Notes: generated from the letters alone by a model not told the origin. A stretch of 64,000 nucleotides of DNA from Nesterenkonia lutea (GCF_014873955.1 NZ_JADBED010000001.1:2790001-2854000); one strand, 5' to 3'. Numbered from the stretch's first letter, positions 9,958-19,072 are shown. Numbers and translations are program-made.

Positions 9958-10560
9958 TCAGCTGACGGTGAGGCCTTCGCGGGCCAGCAGTGCGCGCTTG
10001 GTCTCGGTGCCGCCGAAGCCGTAGCCGCCGATCCCGCCGTCGGAGCGGATCACCCGGTGGCACGGGACGGCGAAGGCCACCAGGTTGTTCGCGCAGGCGC
10101 TCGCTGCGGCTCGGTGCGCCAGCGGCCGGCCGGCCAGCTGGGCGAGCTCCGCATAGGAGACCGTCTCCCCGGCGGGGATCTCACGCATGGCGGCCCAGAC
10201 ATCCTGCCGGTAGTCCGAGCCCGGCTGCACCACAGCGAGGTCATCCAGCGCCCGGTGATCCTCGGACGCGTAGGCCTCCAGCGCTTCGGCCACAGTGCCG
10301 GTCCCCGCGGGCAGGGGCTTCATCTCTCGGGCGGCGGTGGCCGGGGCGAGCAGCTCCAGCCGGTCCATGAGCTGCTCGAGCACCCGGCCGATCGCCGCCA
10401 CCTCCGGCTCGCCTCCCTCGGCCTGGGCCAACGAGGCAGCACGGATGGTCTCATCCTCGGGGGAGTGGATGACCACGATCGCCCCCAGCCCGTCGAGCGA
10501 GGCCGAGGACCAGCGCAGCTCGGGAAGATCGGACTCCGGAAGAGGCTGCACATCAGTCAT
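9958..10560 (-). CDS. ogt: Methylated-DNA-protein-cysteine S-methyltransferase
   Basis: 200 residues. The C-terminal half holds the suicide-repair active site AVPCHRVIRSDGGIGGYGFG, with acceptor Cys at residue 167 and the Asn-binding ACANNL segment before it; DYRQDVWAAMREIPAGETVS is the DNA-binding helix-turn-helix region. The N-terminal 90 residues are poorly conserved, as usual. The enzyme removes alkyl groups from O6 of guanine by irreversible transfer to its own cysteine. No Ada-like activator domain is fused. It converges on clpB. Confidence 0.93.
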   Translation of the reverse strand: MTDVQPLPESDLPELRWSSASLDGLGAIVVIHSPEDETIRAASLAQAEGGEPEVAAIGRVLEQLMDRLELLAPATAAREMKPLPAGTGTVAEALEAYASEDHRALDDLAVVQPGSDYRQDVWAAMREIPAGETVSYAELAQLAGRPLAHRAAASACANNLVAFAVPCHRVIRSDGGIGGYGFGGTETKRALLAREGLTVS

Positions 10561-10887
10561 AGGCTGAATTGTCCACCGCCCGCCGACCCAGGTCCACCTG
10601 CGTCATCCGCCGGACATGCTCAGCAGACGAATATTCAGATGAAGGTGCTGATCGAGCAGCTGCAGAGGGTGTGGAACAGAGCACGGCTCTGCGACGTTGC
10701 ACAAGGTGCAGCACGCAGTGACCGGCATGCCCCGATGTGATCGTGCCGACCATGAGCACCGATCGGACGACGGCGCAGCGCCAGTCATGTTAACCTAGTG
10801 AGCACGAACTACTTTTAAACAGCTGATCCCGCGATGAGCCCTGCCCGGCGTCGTAGAGGACACGAGAAGACAGAGGGGGTCTCGCTT
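10561..10887. other. 327-bp divergent intergenic region
   Basis: It lies between ogt (minus) and the DUF3073 gene (plus) and must hold promoters for both. A possible -10 box TAACCT occurs near 10793-10800 (in GTTAACCTAGT), with no clear -35. The open frame extends 18 codons upstream of the chosen DUF3073 start but is arginine-rich and not family-like. No RNA gene or repeat was recognised. Confidence 0.4.
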
Positions 10888-11088
10888 ATGGGGCGTGGCC
10901 GTCAGAAGGCGAAAGCGACAAAGCAGGCTCGGGAGATCAAGTACTACACTCCGGACACCGACCTGACTGCTTTGGAGCGAGAGCTCGCCAAGACCCGCGG
11001 CAGCGCGGATGCTCCCGTTCGGTCGCGACCGGACTCCGAGGAACGCAGCAGCAGCGTTGATCCGTATGAGGACAAGTACGGGCGCTGA
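10888..11088 (+). CDS. DUF3073 family small protein
   Basis: 66 residues starting MGRGRQKAKATKQAREIKYY, then TPDTDLTALERELAK and a polar tail ending DPYEDKYGR. This is the actinobacterial DUF3073 family (Mycobacterium tuberculosis Rv0810c is a member). The basic N-terminus suggests nucleic-acid or ribosome contact, but the function is unknown. ATG 10888 is chosen because the MGRGRQKAK start is conserved and a GAGGGGG ribosome site lies just upstream. In many actinobacteria the gene neighbours purM; here it instead precedes a sirtuin gene by three bases, and purM is 12 kb away. Confidence 0.9.
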   Translation: MGRGRQKAKATKQAREIKYYTPDTDLTALERELAKTRGSADAPVRSRPDSEERSSSVDPYEDKYGR

Positions 11089-11091
11089 CCC

Positions 11092-12051
11092 GTGACCGAG
11101 CCGACACCAGAGGCTTTCACCAGGCCTGTTGAGAACGCCCACAGGGCGGCACTGCGGTCCATCGCGCGCGTGGTCGAGGACACCGCCGAGCCCCAGCCTG
11201 CGGAGGTGGCCCGAGAGGGCATCGCCTCCCTGCTGAGGCGGGGCGGGGTCCTCGCCGTCACCGGCGCCGGGGTCTCCACCGACTCCGGGATCCCGGACTA
11301 TCGCGGGCCGCAGGGCTCCCTGCATCGGCACCGGCCGATGACCTACCAGGAGTTTCAGCACGACACCGCGGCTCGCCACCGCTATTGGGCGCGCGGCTTC
11401 GTGGGCTGGCGCCAGATGCACCGCGCCGAGCCGAACCAGGCTCACCGGCTGCTCGCGAAGTGGCAGTCCTCGGGTCTGCTCAGCGGCCTGATCACCCAGA
11501 ACGTGGACGGACTGCACCGCGCGGCAGGCTCCGATCCGCTGATCCCGCTGCACGGGGACATGGATTCGGTCATCTGCCTGAACTGCGGCAACCGCGAGAC
11601 CCGGTCCTCCATGGATGCCCGGCTGCAGGAGGCGAATCCCGGATACGCCGAGGCCGCCTTCGCCGCCGCGGAGAACGTGAACCCGGACGGCGATGTCACC
11701 CTGGATCAGTCCTGGGTGGAGAAGTTCCACATGATCACCTGTCTGGTCTGCGGCTCCGACAGGCTCAAGCCCGACGTGGTCTATTTCGGCGAATCGGTGC
11801 CCGCCGAGCGAAAGGCCGCGGTGGATGCGCTCGTCGAGGCCTCCTCCGCGCTGCTGGTGGTGGGCAGCTCCATGGCTGTGATGAGCGGGTTCAAGATCGC
11901 GCTGACGATGCACCAGTCCCATCGGGCCATCGGTGTGATCAATGGCGGACCCTCCCGGGCAGACGCCAAGGCCGACTGGCGCTGGCGTACCCGCATCACC
12001 CCCGCGCTCGAGGAGCTCGACCAGCTGCTGGGTGACAGAACTCACCAGTAA
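11092..12051 (+). CDS. Sir2-family NAD-dependent protein deacylase (sirtuin)
   Basis: 319 residues with all sirtuin landmarks: Rossmann glycine motif GAGVSTDSGIPDYRGPQG, LITQNVDGLHRAAG, catalytic His in PLHGDMDSV, and the zinc-binding cysteine pairs VICLNCGN and ITCLVCGS followed by LKPDVVYFGE. The NAD pocket motif VVGSSMAVMSG follows. The insertion between the two Cys pairs is long, as in class II/SirTM-like bacterial sirtuins. It would remove acyl groups from lysines using NAD. GTG 11092 starts three bases after the DUF3073 stop, so the two are probably co-transcribed. Its stop codon overlaps the left arm of the MFS operator. Confidence 0.93.
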   Translation: MTEPTPEAFTRPVENAHRAALRSIARVVEDTAEPQPAEVAREGIASLLRRGGVLAVTGAGVSTDSGIPDYRGPQGSLHRHRPMTYQEFQHDTAARHRYWARGFVGWRQMHRAEPNQAHRLLAKWQSSGLLSGLITQNVDGLHRAAGSDPLIPLHGDMDSVICLNCGNRETRSSMDARLQEANPGYAEAAFAAAENVNPDGDVTLDQSWVEKFHMITCLVCGSDRLKPDVVYFGESVPAERKAAVDALVEASSALLVVGSSMAVMSGFKIALTMHQSHRAIGVINGGPSRADAKADWRWRTRITPALEELDQLLGDRTHQ

Positions 12052-12078
12052 CTGTACCGGACGTATAGTATAGTTACT
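12047..12078 (+). promoter_or_regulatory. Inverted-repeat operator and promoter before the MFS gene
   Basis: AGTAACTGTAC and GTATAGTTACT are near-perfect 11-base arms (one mismatch) around ten bases; the repeat sits within 10 bp of the MFS start and overlaps AT-rich promoter-like sequence (TATAGTATAG). It also overlaps the sirtuin stop codon. A TetR-family gene follows the MFS gene, so this is the likely binding site of that repressor. Confidence 0.6.
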
Positions 12079-12081
12079 TCC

Positions 12082-13623
12082 GTGATGACCCTTCCCTCCC
12101 TGCATGCCTCGCTCGGCCACTCGCTCACCGCCTGGCAGCGCTGGACCATGCTCGCCATCGTCTCCTCGGCGTTGCTGCTGATCGCCCTGGACAACACGAT
12201 CCTCTACACCGCTCTGCCCACGCTCACCGCGGAGCTCGGCGCCTCTTCCCCGGCTCAGCTCTGGATCATCAACGCCTACCCGCTGGTCATCGCCGGTCTG
12301 CTGCCCGGCTCCGGCGCGCTGGGGGACCGGTTCGGACATAAGCGGATCTTCCAGGTCGGCCTCGGGATCTTCGGCGTGGCCTCGATCCTGGCCGCGTTCT
12401 CCGGCAGCTCCGAGATGCTGATCGCCTCCCGTGCGCTGCTGGCCGTGGGCGCCGCCGCCATGATGCCGGCCACGCTCGCACTGATCCGGCTGACCTTCGC
12501 TGTGGAGCGGGAGCGCAACCTCGCTATCGCGATCTGGGCCGCCGTCGCCACTGTCGGCATGGCGCTGGGGCCGATCGTCTCCGGCGTCCTGCTGGAGTTC
12601 TTCTGGTGGGGCTCGGTCTTCCTGGTCAACGTGCCGATCGTGGTCGCAGCGCTGGTGCTGATGCTTGTGGTCGGACCGGCGAACATCGCCAACCCACGCC
12701 GTCGCTGGGACTGGCTCTCCTCCGTTCAGGTCATGGTCGGACTGACCGCCGCGGTGCTGGCGATCAAGACCATCGCCGCCACTCCGGTGAACTGGCCGCT
12801 CTTCCTGGTCTCCACGCTCATCGCCATCGTGATGCTGACGGTCTTCGGTCGCCGGCAGGTGCGGCTGAACCGCATATCCGAGCCGCTGGTGGACTTCAGC
12901 ATCTTCCGCAATCGCGGGTTCAGCGGGGGTGTGATCGCCGCCGGAGCAAGCATCTTCGCCATCGTCGGGGTCCAGCTGGGCACGACCCAGCGCTTCCAGC
13001 TGGTGGAGGGTTTCAGCCCGCTCGACGCCGGGCTCATCGTCTCGGCGCTGGCCGTGGGTTCCATGCCCTTCGCGCTCTTCGGCGGAGCCATCCTGCACCG
13101 CTCGGGTCTGCTCACGCTGATCGGCGGCGGCATGGCGGTGGCCGCCGTCGGAGCCGGCGGTGCGATCCTCGCCACGGTCCAGGACTCGCTGCTGTGGCTG
13201 GTGATCAGCTTTGTGGTGCTCGGCGCCGGTCTGGGTGCGTCCATGTCCGTGGCCTCCACCGCGATCATGGGCAACGTCCCGCCGCGCCGCGCCGGGATGG
13301 CCGCCTCCATCGAGGAGGTCTCCTATGAGTTCGGCGGACTGGTCGGGGTGGGCCTGCTGGGCAGCCTGATCACCTTCGTCTACACCCGGGTGCTGGTGCT
13401 CCCGGCCGGGGCTGAACAGTTCAGCGGCCAGGCGCCCGCGGCAGTGCTCGAATCAGGCAGCGCACCGGCCATGGCCGCCGCCGCCGAGGCCTTCGACACC
13501 GCCTATCTCGCCGTGCTGATAGGTGTGGCACTGGTGATGGCGCTCGCCACCGTCGCCTCCGTCTGGATGCTGCGCCGGTACACCCCGGGCACCGAGTCCC
13601 AGGCCTACCCCGGAAACCACTGA
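12082..13623 (+). CDS. MFS efflux transporter, DHA2 (14-TM) family
   Basis: 513 residues, mostly hydrophobic, with the drug-efflux motif A GALGDRFGHKRIFQVGL between the second and third segments and LDNTILYTALPTL (motif D1) in the first segment. The length and the two extra central helices fit the 14-spanner DHA2 class (EmrB/QacA), which exports drugs or metabolites by proton antiport. It starts at GTG 12082 or ATG 12085; either places the operator at or just before the start, giving a very short leader. The TetR gene 37 bp downstream is its probable local regulator. Substrate unknown. Confidence 0.9.
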   Translation: MMTLPSLHASLGHSLTAWQRWTMLAIVSSALLLIALDNTILYTALPTLTAELGASSPAQLWIINAYPLVIAGLLPGSGALGDRFGHKRIFQVGLGIFGVASILAAFSGSSEMLIASRALLAVGAAAMMPATLALIRLTFAVERERNLAIAIWAAVATVGMALGPIVSGVLLEFFWWGSVFLVNVPIVVAALVLMLVVGPANIANPRRRWDWLSSVQVMVGLTAAVLAIKTIAATPVNWPLFLVSTLIAIVMLTVFGRRQVRLNRISEPLVDFSIFRNRGFSGGVIAAGASIFAIVGVQLGTTQRFQLVEGFSPLDAGLIVSALAVGSMPFALFGGAILHRSGLLTLIGGGMAVAAVGAGGAILATVQDSLLWLVISFVVLGAGLGASMSVASTAIMGNVPPRRAGMAASIEEVSYEFGGLVGVGLLGSLITFVYTRVLVLPAGAEQFSGQAPAAVLESGSAPAMAAAAEAFDTAYLAVLIGVALVMALATVASVWMLRRYTPGTESQAYPGNH

Positions 13624-13660
13624 GAAGTTCTGCGAAACCACTGAGCGGAGATCCACCACT

Positions 13661-14254
13661 GTGCGCCCCTCCAAACGCCTAGAGATCCTCGATGCCGCGA
13701 CCCGGGTGGTCCAGCGCGAAGGCGTGACCATGCTGACCTACGAATCCGTGGCCGCTGAGGCTGGGATGACCAAGGGCGGACTGCTCTACCACTTCCCGTC
13801 CCGTGAGGAGCTGCTGCTGGGGCTGCACCGCCACGTGGCGGCGCAGTGGGAACACTCCATGGAGACGGAGGCGGGCGGCACCGCGCAGGAGCTCTCCCGC
13901 GCGGAGCGCTTCCGGGCCTTCGTCAAGGATTCACAGAACCCTGACCGCGCGGAGCTGCTGCTCATGCTGGAAGCCTCCGAGGACCCCGTGGCCAACGCGG
14001 CCTGGGACGAGGTCTATGCCCGCTGGGCCCCGCAGCCCCCTCAGGTCACTGCGGTCCCCGACCACGACGACGCGGAAGCCGCCGCGCTCCAGCGCTTTAT
14101 CGCGCGGCTCGCCGCCGACGGACTGTGGTTCTACGAGGCACTCTCCACCGAGGGGCTGAGTCCGACGATGCGCGAGCGCGTCACCGAGGAGATCATCGCC
14201 CTGGCGTATCGCGCCAGTGTTTCGGCGGCGCCGCGCGCCGACGGCGCAGAGTAG
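13661..14254 (+). CDS. TetR-family repressor
   Basis: 197 residues. The N-terminal helix-turn-helix is standard: ILDAATRVVQREGVTMLTYE, SVAAEAGMTKGGLLYHFPSR, then EELLLGLHRH. The C-terminal domain, which should bind the inducer, is divergent and acidic. Start GTG 13661 with a GGAG about ten bases before it. It is transcribed with the upstream MFS gene and probably binds the inverted repeat at 12047-12078, sensing a compound the pump exports. Confidence 0.92.
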   Translation: MRPSKRLEILDAATRVVQREGVTMLTYESVAAEAGMTKGGLLYHFPSREELLLGLHRHVAAQWEHSMETEAGGTAQELSRAERFRAFVKDSQNPDRAELLLMLEASEDPVANAAWDEVYARWAPQPPQVTAVPDHDDAEAAALQRFIARLAADGLWFYEALSTEGLSPTMRERVTEEIIALAYRASVSAAPRADGAE

Positions 14255-14263
14255 TCTCAACCA

Positions 14264-14875
14264 GTGGCAATTCTCTCTCTGATGCTCTTCGTGGTGGCCG
14301 GTGCCGGCACCCCAGGCCCGAACAACACGATCGTGATGGCCTCAGGCGCCGCCTATGGGTTCAAGCGCACCCTTCCCGCCATCCTCGGTGTGAACCTCGG
14401 GTTCCCGTCCATGGTCCTGCTGGTAGGCATCGGGCTGGGCCAGGTGCTCGATCAGTGGCCGGTGATCCTGGACATCCTGCGCCCGATCGGCATCCTGTAT
14501 CTGCTCTGGCTCGCGTTCAAGATCGCCACCGGCCCCACCGAGCTGACCCAGAAGCCCGGGGCAAAGCCCCCGGGGTTCGTGCAGATGGCGCTGTTCCAGT
14601 TTGTGAACCCCAAGGCGTGGACTCTCTCGGTCGCGGCGCTGAGCACCTTCACCGGTTTCTGGGACTCGTTCCTGGCCGAAGTCGCCGTGATCGCCCTGGT
14701 GGCCGGCTCATTCGGCGCCCCGTGCACCATCGCCTGGACCCTGCTCGGCGTCGGCGCCGGGAAAGTGATCTCTCAGCCCAAGCACATGCTCATCTTCAAC
14801 CTGGTGATGGCCGCACTGCTGGTCGTCTCGGTCATCCCCGCCATGGTGGACACCTGGGAGTCCCTGCCGCTCTAG
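14264..14875 (+). CDS. LysE-family amino acid exporter
   Basis: 203 residues, about six membrane segments. The family signature GAGTPGPNNTIVMASGAAYG is at the N-terminus, and the conserved FQFVNPKAW motif lies mid-protein. LysE/RhtB proteins export amino acids or their analogues. The GTG start follows the TetR stop by nine bases, so this gene is probably in the MFS-TetR transcription unit. No ribosome binding site is visible before the GTG, which suggests coupling to the TetR gene. Confidence 0.88.
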   Translation: MAILSLMLFVVAGAGTPGPNNTIVMASGAAYGFKRTLPAILGVNLGFPSMVLLVGIGLGQVLDQWPVILDILRPIGILYLLWLAFKIATGPTELTQKPGAKPPGFVQMALFQFVNPKAWTLSVAALSTFTGFWDSFLAEVAVIALVAGSFGAPCTIAWTLLGVGAGKVISQPKHMLIFNLVMAALLVVSVIPAMVDTWESLPL

Positions 14876-15050
14876 TCTCGCCGGAACCGGGTGCGACGCA
14901 GTCTGGTAATCCCACAAATTGCCAATGCCCCCTCTCGTCAATCGGCAGATGACAGGCGCGGGGCGCGTACTAAGGCTCCTAGCCAATTTCAACTGATAGC
15001 AAGTCCAAGGTGCCAGGCTTTCATTGCCCTTCTGCGATACGGTAGGCGAC

Positions 15051-16466
15051 ATGACTCCGTCCTCCCCAGAGGGTCCTGTGCTAAAAGGACAAACGCCAGC
15101 CGATAGTCTTCCGGAGCCAGCAAGCTCGGGCTATCAACGATTCCCCTCGTTTAGTCACTGGCTGGAGGCCAGATTTGACCCCCATATTTTCGCGCGGGCA
15201 GAGGAGAATATGCTCGCAAAACGTGAGGTTGTTGGGGACGAAGCACTCCGTCAGGCCGTTATAAGAGCCAGTCGAACAGCCGCCGTCGATACCGGTGCGA
15301 TTGAAGGGCTGTATACGGTAGATCGCGGATTCACCTACAGTGTCGCTACACAGGCAGCCACTTGGGAGACCTTGGTGAGGTATAAGGGTGAGCCTGCGCG
15401 ACGCGCTATCGAAGATGCACTCAATGCTTATGACTATGTTCTTGATGCCGCCACGGAGGATGTCGTCGTTAGCGAAAAGTGGATTCGCGAACTACATATG
15501 ACGGTGTGTGCCCATCAAGACACATACGACGTGACAACTAACGTGGGAACCCAGCAGTGAGCCCTGGAAAAGGGTGCCTATAAAACGCTCCCGAATAGCC
15601 CTTGGAATCCCTCGACTGGAAAAGTTCATGAATATGCTCCCGTATGGGATACGGCGCCTGAAATGGATCGTCTTATTCAGGAATTAAGGAGCGATGAGTT
15701 CACGCAATCTCACCCCGTCTTGCAGGCGTCTTATGCGCATTACGCCTATGTCAGCGTACATCCCTTTCCAGACGGAAATGGTCGGGTAGCACGCGCCCTG
15801 GCGTCGATCTATCTCTACCGACGACCGGGAATCCCGCTTGTGATTTTTGCGGACCAGCGGGCGCGGTACTTCGAAGCATTGGAGTCCGCCGACCGTTCGG
15901 ATTACGCAGGATTTATCAACTTCATCGAAGCTTGCGCTGTGGACACATTAGGTGTCATTACGGCGCAAATGCATCCATCGGCGCCAAGCGCTAGTGCAAG
16001 TTTGGCTGACTTGGCTAACTATTACGCCAGCACATCAAGCGAGTTGGTCTACTTTAGTGCCGCCGAACGATTGGCGAAGCTTGCGATGTCTGAATTTGAT
16101 AGGCATATAGGCGAACTTCCAATCCCGCCTCAAATAAGGTGTAGGACCATGGGTACGGGTTCACGCCCTCGCAAAAAGCCTGGATATAAGCCGGGTGGAG
16201 AGTAGACTAAGTTCCGGGTTTCCATTATTGCATCCGAGCCTGCTCAAGAATCTATTCAACCTGTCATCCAGGCCCTGGTTCGTGATGATGATTCCGTGGC
16301 GGACTTGATCTTGGTTTCGGAAGCATCTGATGGCTTCTTGGAGGTCGCGCTGCGGGAAATCGAACCAGCAACAACGGAAACTCTGCGACTAAAAGTTTCA
16401 GGATGGGTAGAAGGGCAAATGGCTGTCTACCTCCAGTCGCTTCACAAACGAATGGGCCACTCGTAG
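15051..16466 (+). pseudogene. Fic/DOC family AMP-transferase gene with two in-frame stops
   Basis: One frame reads as a continuous Fic protein from ATG 15051. It is interrupted by TGA at 15558-15560 (between VGTQQ and ALEKGAYK) and by TAG at 16203-16205 (after KKPGYKPGGE). The last part, 16206-16466, is still protein-like (KFRVSIIASEPAQESIQPV onward). The catalytic motif HPFPDGNGRVARALASIYL is intact, as is the upstream TGAIEG segment that resembles the inhibitory helix of self-restrained Fic proteins. Fic enzymes transfer AMP or other nucleotide parts to target proteins. GC is visibly lower than in flanking genes, suggesting transfer. The first stop removes the active site, so as read the gene is dead. 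The second stop could also be the natural end. Confidence 0.75.
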
Positions 16467-16785
16467 AAGGGGCCAGAGGGCGCAGCCACGCCGCGCTATC
16501 TGTACTTTAACGGGCGACATAACTCGGGGTACTGAATCAGGTACTAACGCTGTACATCGCATTGTCGCTGACAGCCCTTCCATCGCCGTCAGCTAGACGC
16601 TTAGGGCCCCCAAACGAACGAGATGGCGTCGCAAGAACGTGCGGGAATCTTCTTGAACCTTCCTGCGATGCTGATTGGCCACAACCTGCTCGACGTTCTC
16701 GAGTATCGCGAGTGAGGCCATACAGGATTCGCTGGTCTCGTCGTTCCAAGTGAGTCTGGGGTGCACCCGAGACAGGCAAGACCAG
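16467..16785. other. 319-bp stretch after the Fic gene
   Basis: No supported gene. A 30-codon frame at 16623-16715 reads MASQERAGIFLNLPAMLIGH and then NLLDVLEYRE. It is too short to assign and could be a remnant. GC content is lower than to the right, so the right border of the acquired segment may lie near 16780. Confidence 0.4.
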
Positions 16786-18297
16786 TCAGCGGTCGTGCTG
16801 CAGGGGACCCGCGCTCAGGCGCAGCTGCTGGTGGCTTATCTCCGCGGCCCAGCGCTGGTCATGGGTGGCCACCAGCACCGCACCGCCCGCCACAGCGAAG
16901 TCACGCAGCACGGCGCTCAGCCGGGCCATCCCGGCGGCGTCCCGGCCCAGGGTCGGCTCGTCCAGCAGCAGCACCGAAGGCCGCAGCAGCAGCGCCGAGG
17001 CGATCACACAGTCCTTGCGCTGCGCCGGCTGCAGGTCATAGGGATGCTCCTCGGCGTAGGTGCTGAGGCCCGCGAGGTCCATCACGCGCTGGACATCCAG
17101 CTCCCGCTGACTCCGTGCCTGGTGCCGCTCCGCGCGGCGCAGCCGACGACCGCCGGAGCCCAGCGGGGCCGCGCGCATCAGCTCGCCATGCACCGTGGAG
17201 GCGGAGAGCTGATCTCCGGGGTCTTGGCCAACCCAGGCGATGTGGCCCGCCCGGCGATGCGTCGGTTCCCCTGCAAGCTCGACACCGCCGGGCCCGGCGA
17301 TGCTGGTCCCAGGCTCTGTGGACACAAGTCCCGCGAGGGAGCCGAGCAGCGTGGATTTGCCTGAGCCATTGGCGCCCAGCAGTGCGGTGACTTCCCCGGC
17401 GCGCAGATCCAGTGCGAGGTCGCTGAGCACATGGACGGACGCGCGCTGGACGGTGAGTCCCCGCACGTGCAGCAGCACCTCCTGGTCGGGGCCGGTTGCC
17501 GGGCCAGAGGACTGGGCATGGGCCTCGGTCCGTGCACACGCCTCGCTGCGCGCATCCCAGATCCCGTGGTCGGACAGCTGAGTCGGGGTGGGCTGCGCCG
17601 ACGTGAGTGTTGCCGGCGTGATCGACGCCGGAGCCAGACCGCCCGGTCCACTCGGAGTGGGCCGCCCGTTCTCCAGGAACAGCACCTGATCGCAGTCCGC
17701 GGTCAGCTCATCATGCTGATGTCCCGTGAGCAGCACCGCACCACCGTCGGCGCGGAACTCGCGCAGAGACCGGGCCAGGCGCCGTCGTGCGCTGTGGTCC
17801 AGTGATTGGGAGGGTTGGTCCAGCACCAGCACGCTGGGCCGAAGGGTGAGCAGGCCCGCCAGCGCAGTGAGCTGGCGCTCGCCGCCGGAGAGCGTCGAGA
17901 GGTCACGCTGAGCCAGGGCGCCGATGCCCAGCGACTCTAGGCTGGTCTCCGCGCGGTCGAGGCACTCCTGCAGCGACAGACCGAGCAGCCGCCCAGGCAG
18001 CGCCGCCTCAGCGCGAACGGTACGGGTCAGCCCGGTGAGCTGTGCCTCGGGGTCATCGCCCAGCATGCCGACGCCGATGCCGTTCAGCGCCCTGACGCCG
18101 CTGGCGTGGCCGTGTTCAGCGAGCAGCCCGGCGACGGCCCGGGCCAGGGTGGAGGTGCCTGCCCCCTGTGGACCGAGCACGGACATCCCGTCTCCGGCTT
18201 GCAGCGCCAGATCGATGCCGTCGAGCGCCGGGGACGAGGCCCCGCGGTAGGTGAAGCTGAACTCCCCCAGGGTCAGCAGCGGAGTGCGCTCACGCAT
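16786..18297 (-). CDS. ECF transporter ATPase, two fused NBDs with one degenerate site
   Basis: 503 residues with two ABC ATPase domains joined by a linker at about 215-275. Domain 1 has a changed Walker A, GPQGAGTST (Thr48 where Lys is expected), a normal signature LSGGERQ (136-142) and Walker B LVLDQPSQS with Gln161 replacing the catalytic Glu. Domain 2 has normal GANGSGKST (Lys314) and LLLDEPT (Glu447), but its signature is DLQPAQRK (421-428) rather than LSGGQ. When folded head-to-tail this gives one complete ATP site and one dead site. It powers the membrane pair EcfT/EcfS encoded just upstream, whose genes overlap it, and it sits last in a nucleoside hydrolase-led operon. Confidence 0.88.
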   Translation of the reverse strand: MRERTPLLTLGEFSFTYRGASSPALDGIDLALQAGDGMSVLGPQGAGTSTLARAVAGLLAEHGHASGVRALNGIGVGMLGDDPEAQLTGLTRTVRAEAALPGRLLGLSLQECLDRAETSLESLGIGALAQRDLSTLSGGERQLTALAGLLTLRPSVLVLDQPSQSLDHSARRRLARSLREFRADGGAVLLTGHQHDELTADCDQVLFLENGRPTPSGPGGLAPASITPATLTSAQPTPTQLSDHGIWDARSEACARTEAHAQSSGPATGPDQEVLLHVRGLTVQRASVHVLSDLALDLRAGEVTALLGANGSGKSTLLGSLAGLVSTEPGTSIAGPGGVELAGEPTHRRAGHIAWVGQDPGDQLSASTVHGELMRAAPLGSGGRRLRRAERHQARSQRELDVQRVMDLAGLSTYAEEHPYDLQPAQRKDCVIASALLLRPSVLLLDEPTLGRDAAGMARLSAVLRDFAVAGGAVLVATHDQRWAAEISHQQLRLSAGPLQHDR

Positions 18298-19072
18298 CGG
18301 AGGCCCCCATCAGGTCAGTGGCGGCCGGAAGCGGCAGCAGCCCGGCCAGCGAGGCGCAGACCAGCAGCACCGAGACGGCCACGGCGCCCCAGCGCAGGCC
18401 TCGCTGAGCGGGGCCCCGGGGATAGAGCTGGGCGGGCGTGGGTCGGGGCGTCTCGCCGAATCCTCGCTGGGTCAGCGCGTCGTGGCGCTGATCCAGCTGG
18501 GTGATCGCGGTGACCAGCAGTCCGGCGAGCACACCGGTGAGCAGCCGCAGCCGCACCAGCAGTCGGTCGGTGTCCCACCCGCGTGCGGCCCGGGCGGCCA
18601 GCGCTGAGCGCACCCGGTGCTGGGCCAGCGGGATCAGGGTCATCGCGGCCGCGCAGACATACGCCAGGGACAGCGGCGCGCGCAGGGCGAGCAGCCCGTC
18701 GAAGGCGCGCGAGGGGTCCGAGCCGAAGGCGAACAGCGCGCAGACGGCCACCATCGCCGCCACCCGCAGCCAGAGCTGGACCGCGAGCGCGAGTCCCTCC
18801 ACGGTCACGGCGGCAGGTCCGAACTCCGCCAGCACCTGGGCCTGCTCGCCGGGGTAGAAGAGTCCCTGGATGATGCCGACCATGACCAGCATGGGCCCGG
18901 CCAGCACGAGCAGGCTCAGCAGCCAGCTGCGGAAGCGCACCCGCGGCGAGACCGCCGCCGCGGCCGCCGCGCAGAGGAGCACGGCGGCCGGGACGAGCGG
19001 GGACGGGATCCCGTAGACGAGCAGAAGTGCGCAGCCGAGCAGGACCAGCTCAGTGGCTGGATGCAGCCGCAC
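18290..19072 (-). CDS. ECF transporter transmembrane coupling protein EcfT
   Basis: 260 residues with about five membrane segments. The coupling-helix region contains the two Ala-Arg-rich motifs typical of EcfT: ARAARGWDTDRLLVRLR and, further on, DALTQRGFGETPRPTPAQL. EcfT links the substrate-binding S component to the ATPase. GTG 19072 lies 23 bp inside the S-component gene, and the stop overlaps the ATPase start by 8 bp, so all three are translationally coupled. Like other T components it carries no substrate information itself. Confidence 0.88.
   Translation of the reverse strand: MRLHPATELVLLGCALLLVYGIPSPLVPAAVLLCAAAAAAVSPRVRFRSWLLSLLVLAGPMLVMVGIIQGLFYPGEQAQVLAEFGPAAVTVEGLALAVQLWLRVAAMVAVCALFAFGSDPSRAFDGLLALRAPLSLAYVCAAAMTLIPLAQHRVRSALAARAARGWDTDRLLVRLRLLTGVLAGLLVTAITQLDQRHDALTQRGFGETPRPTPAQLYPRGPAQRGLRWGAVAVSVLLVCASLAGLLPLPAATDLMGASDA

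Noticed and set aside
10795..13098. 767-codon minus-strand open frame opposite the sirtuin and MFS genes
   Set aside because: Low-complexity Gly/Arg/His-rich translation with no domain; it mirrors GC-rich codons of the real genes.
15558..15560. TGA in the Fic gene as a selenocysteine codon
   Set aside because: The site is not a redox position, and a second stop (TAG) occurs in the same frame; decay is simpler.
16623..16715. 30-codon frame after the Fic gene
   Set aside because: Too short and without ribosome site or similarity I can name.
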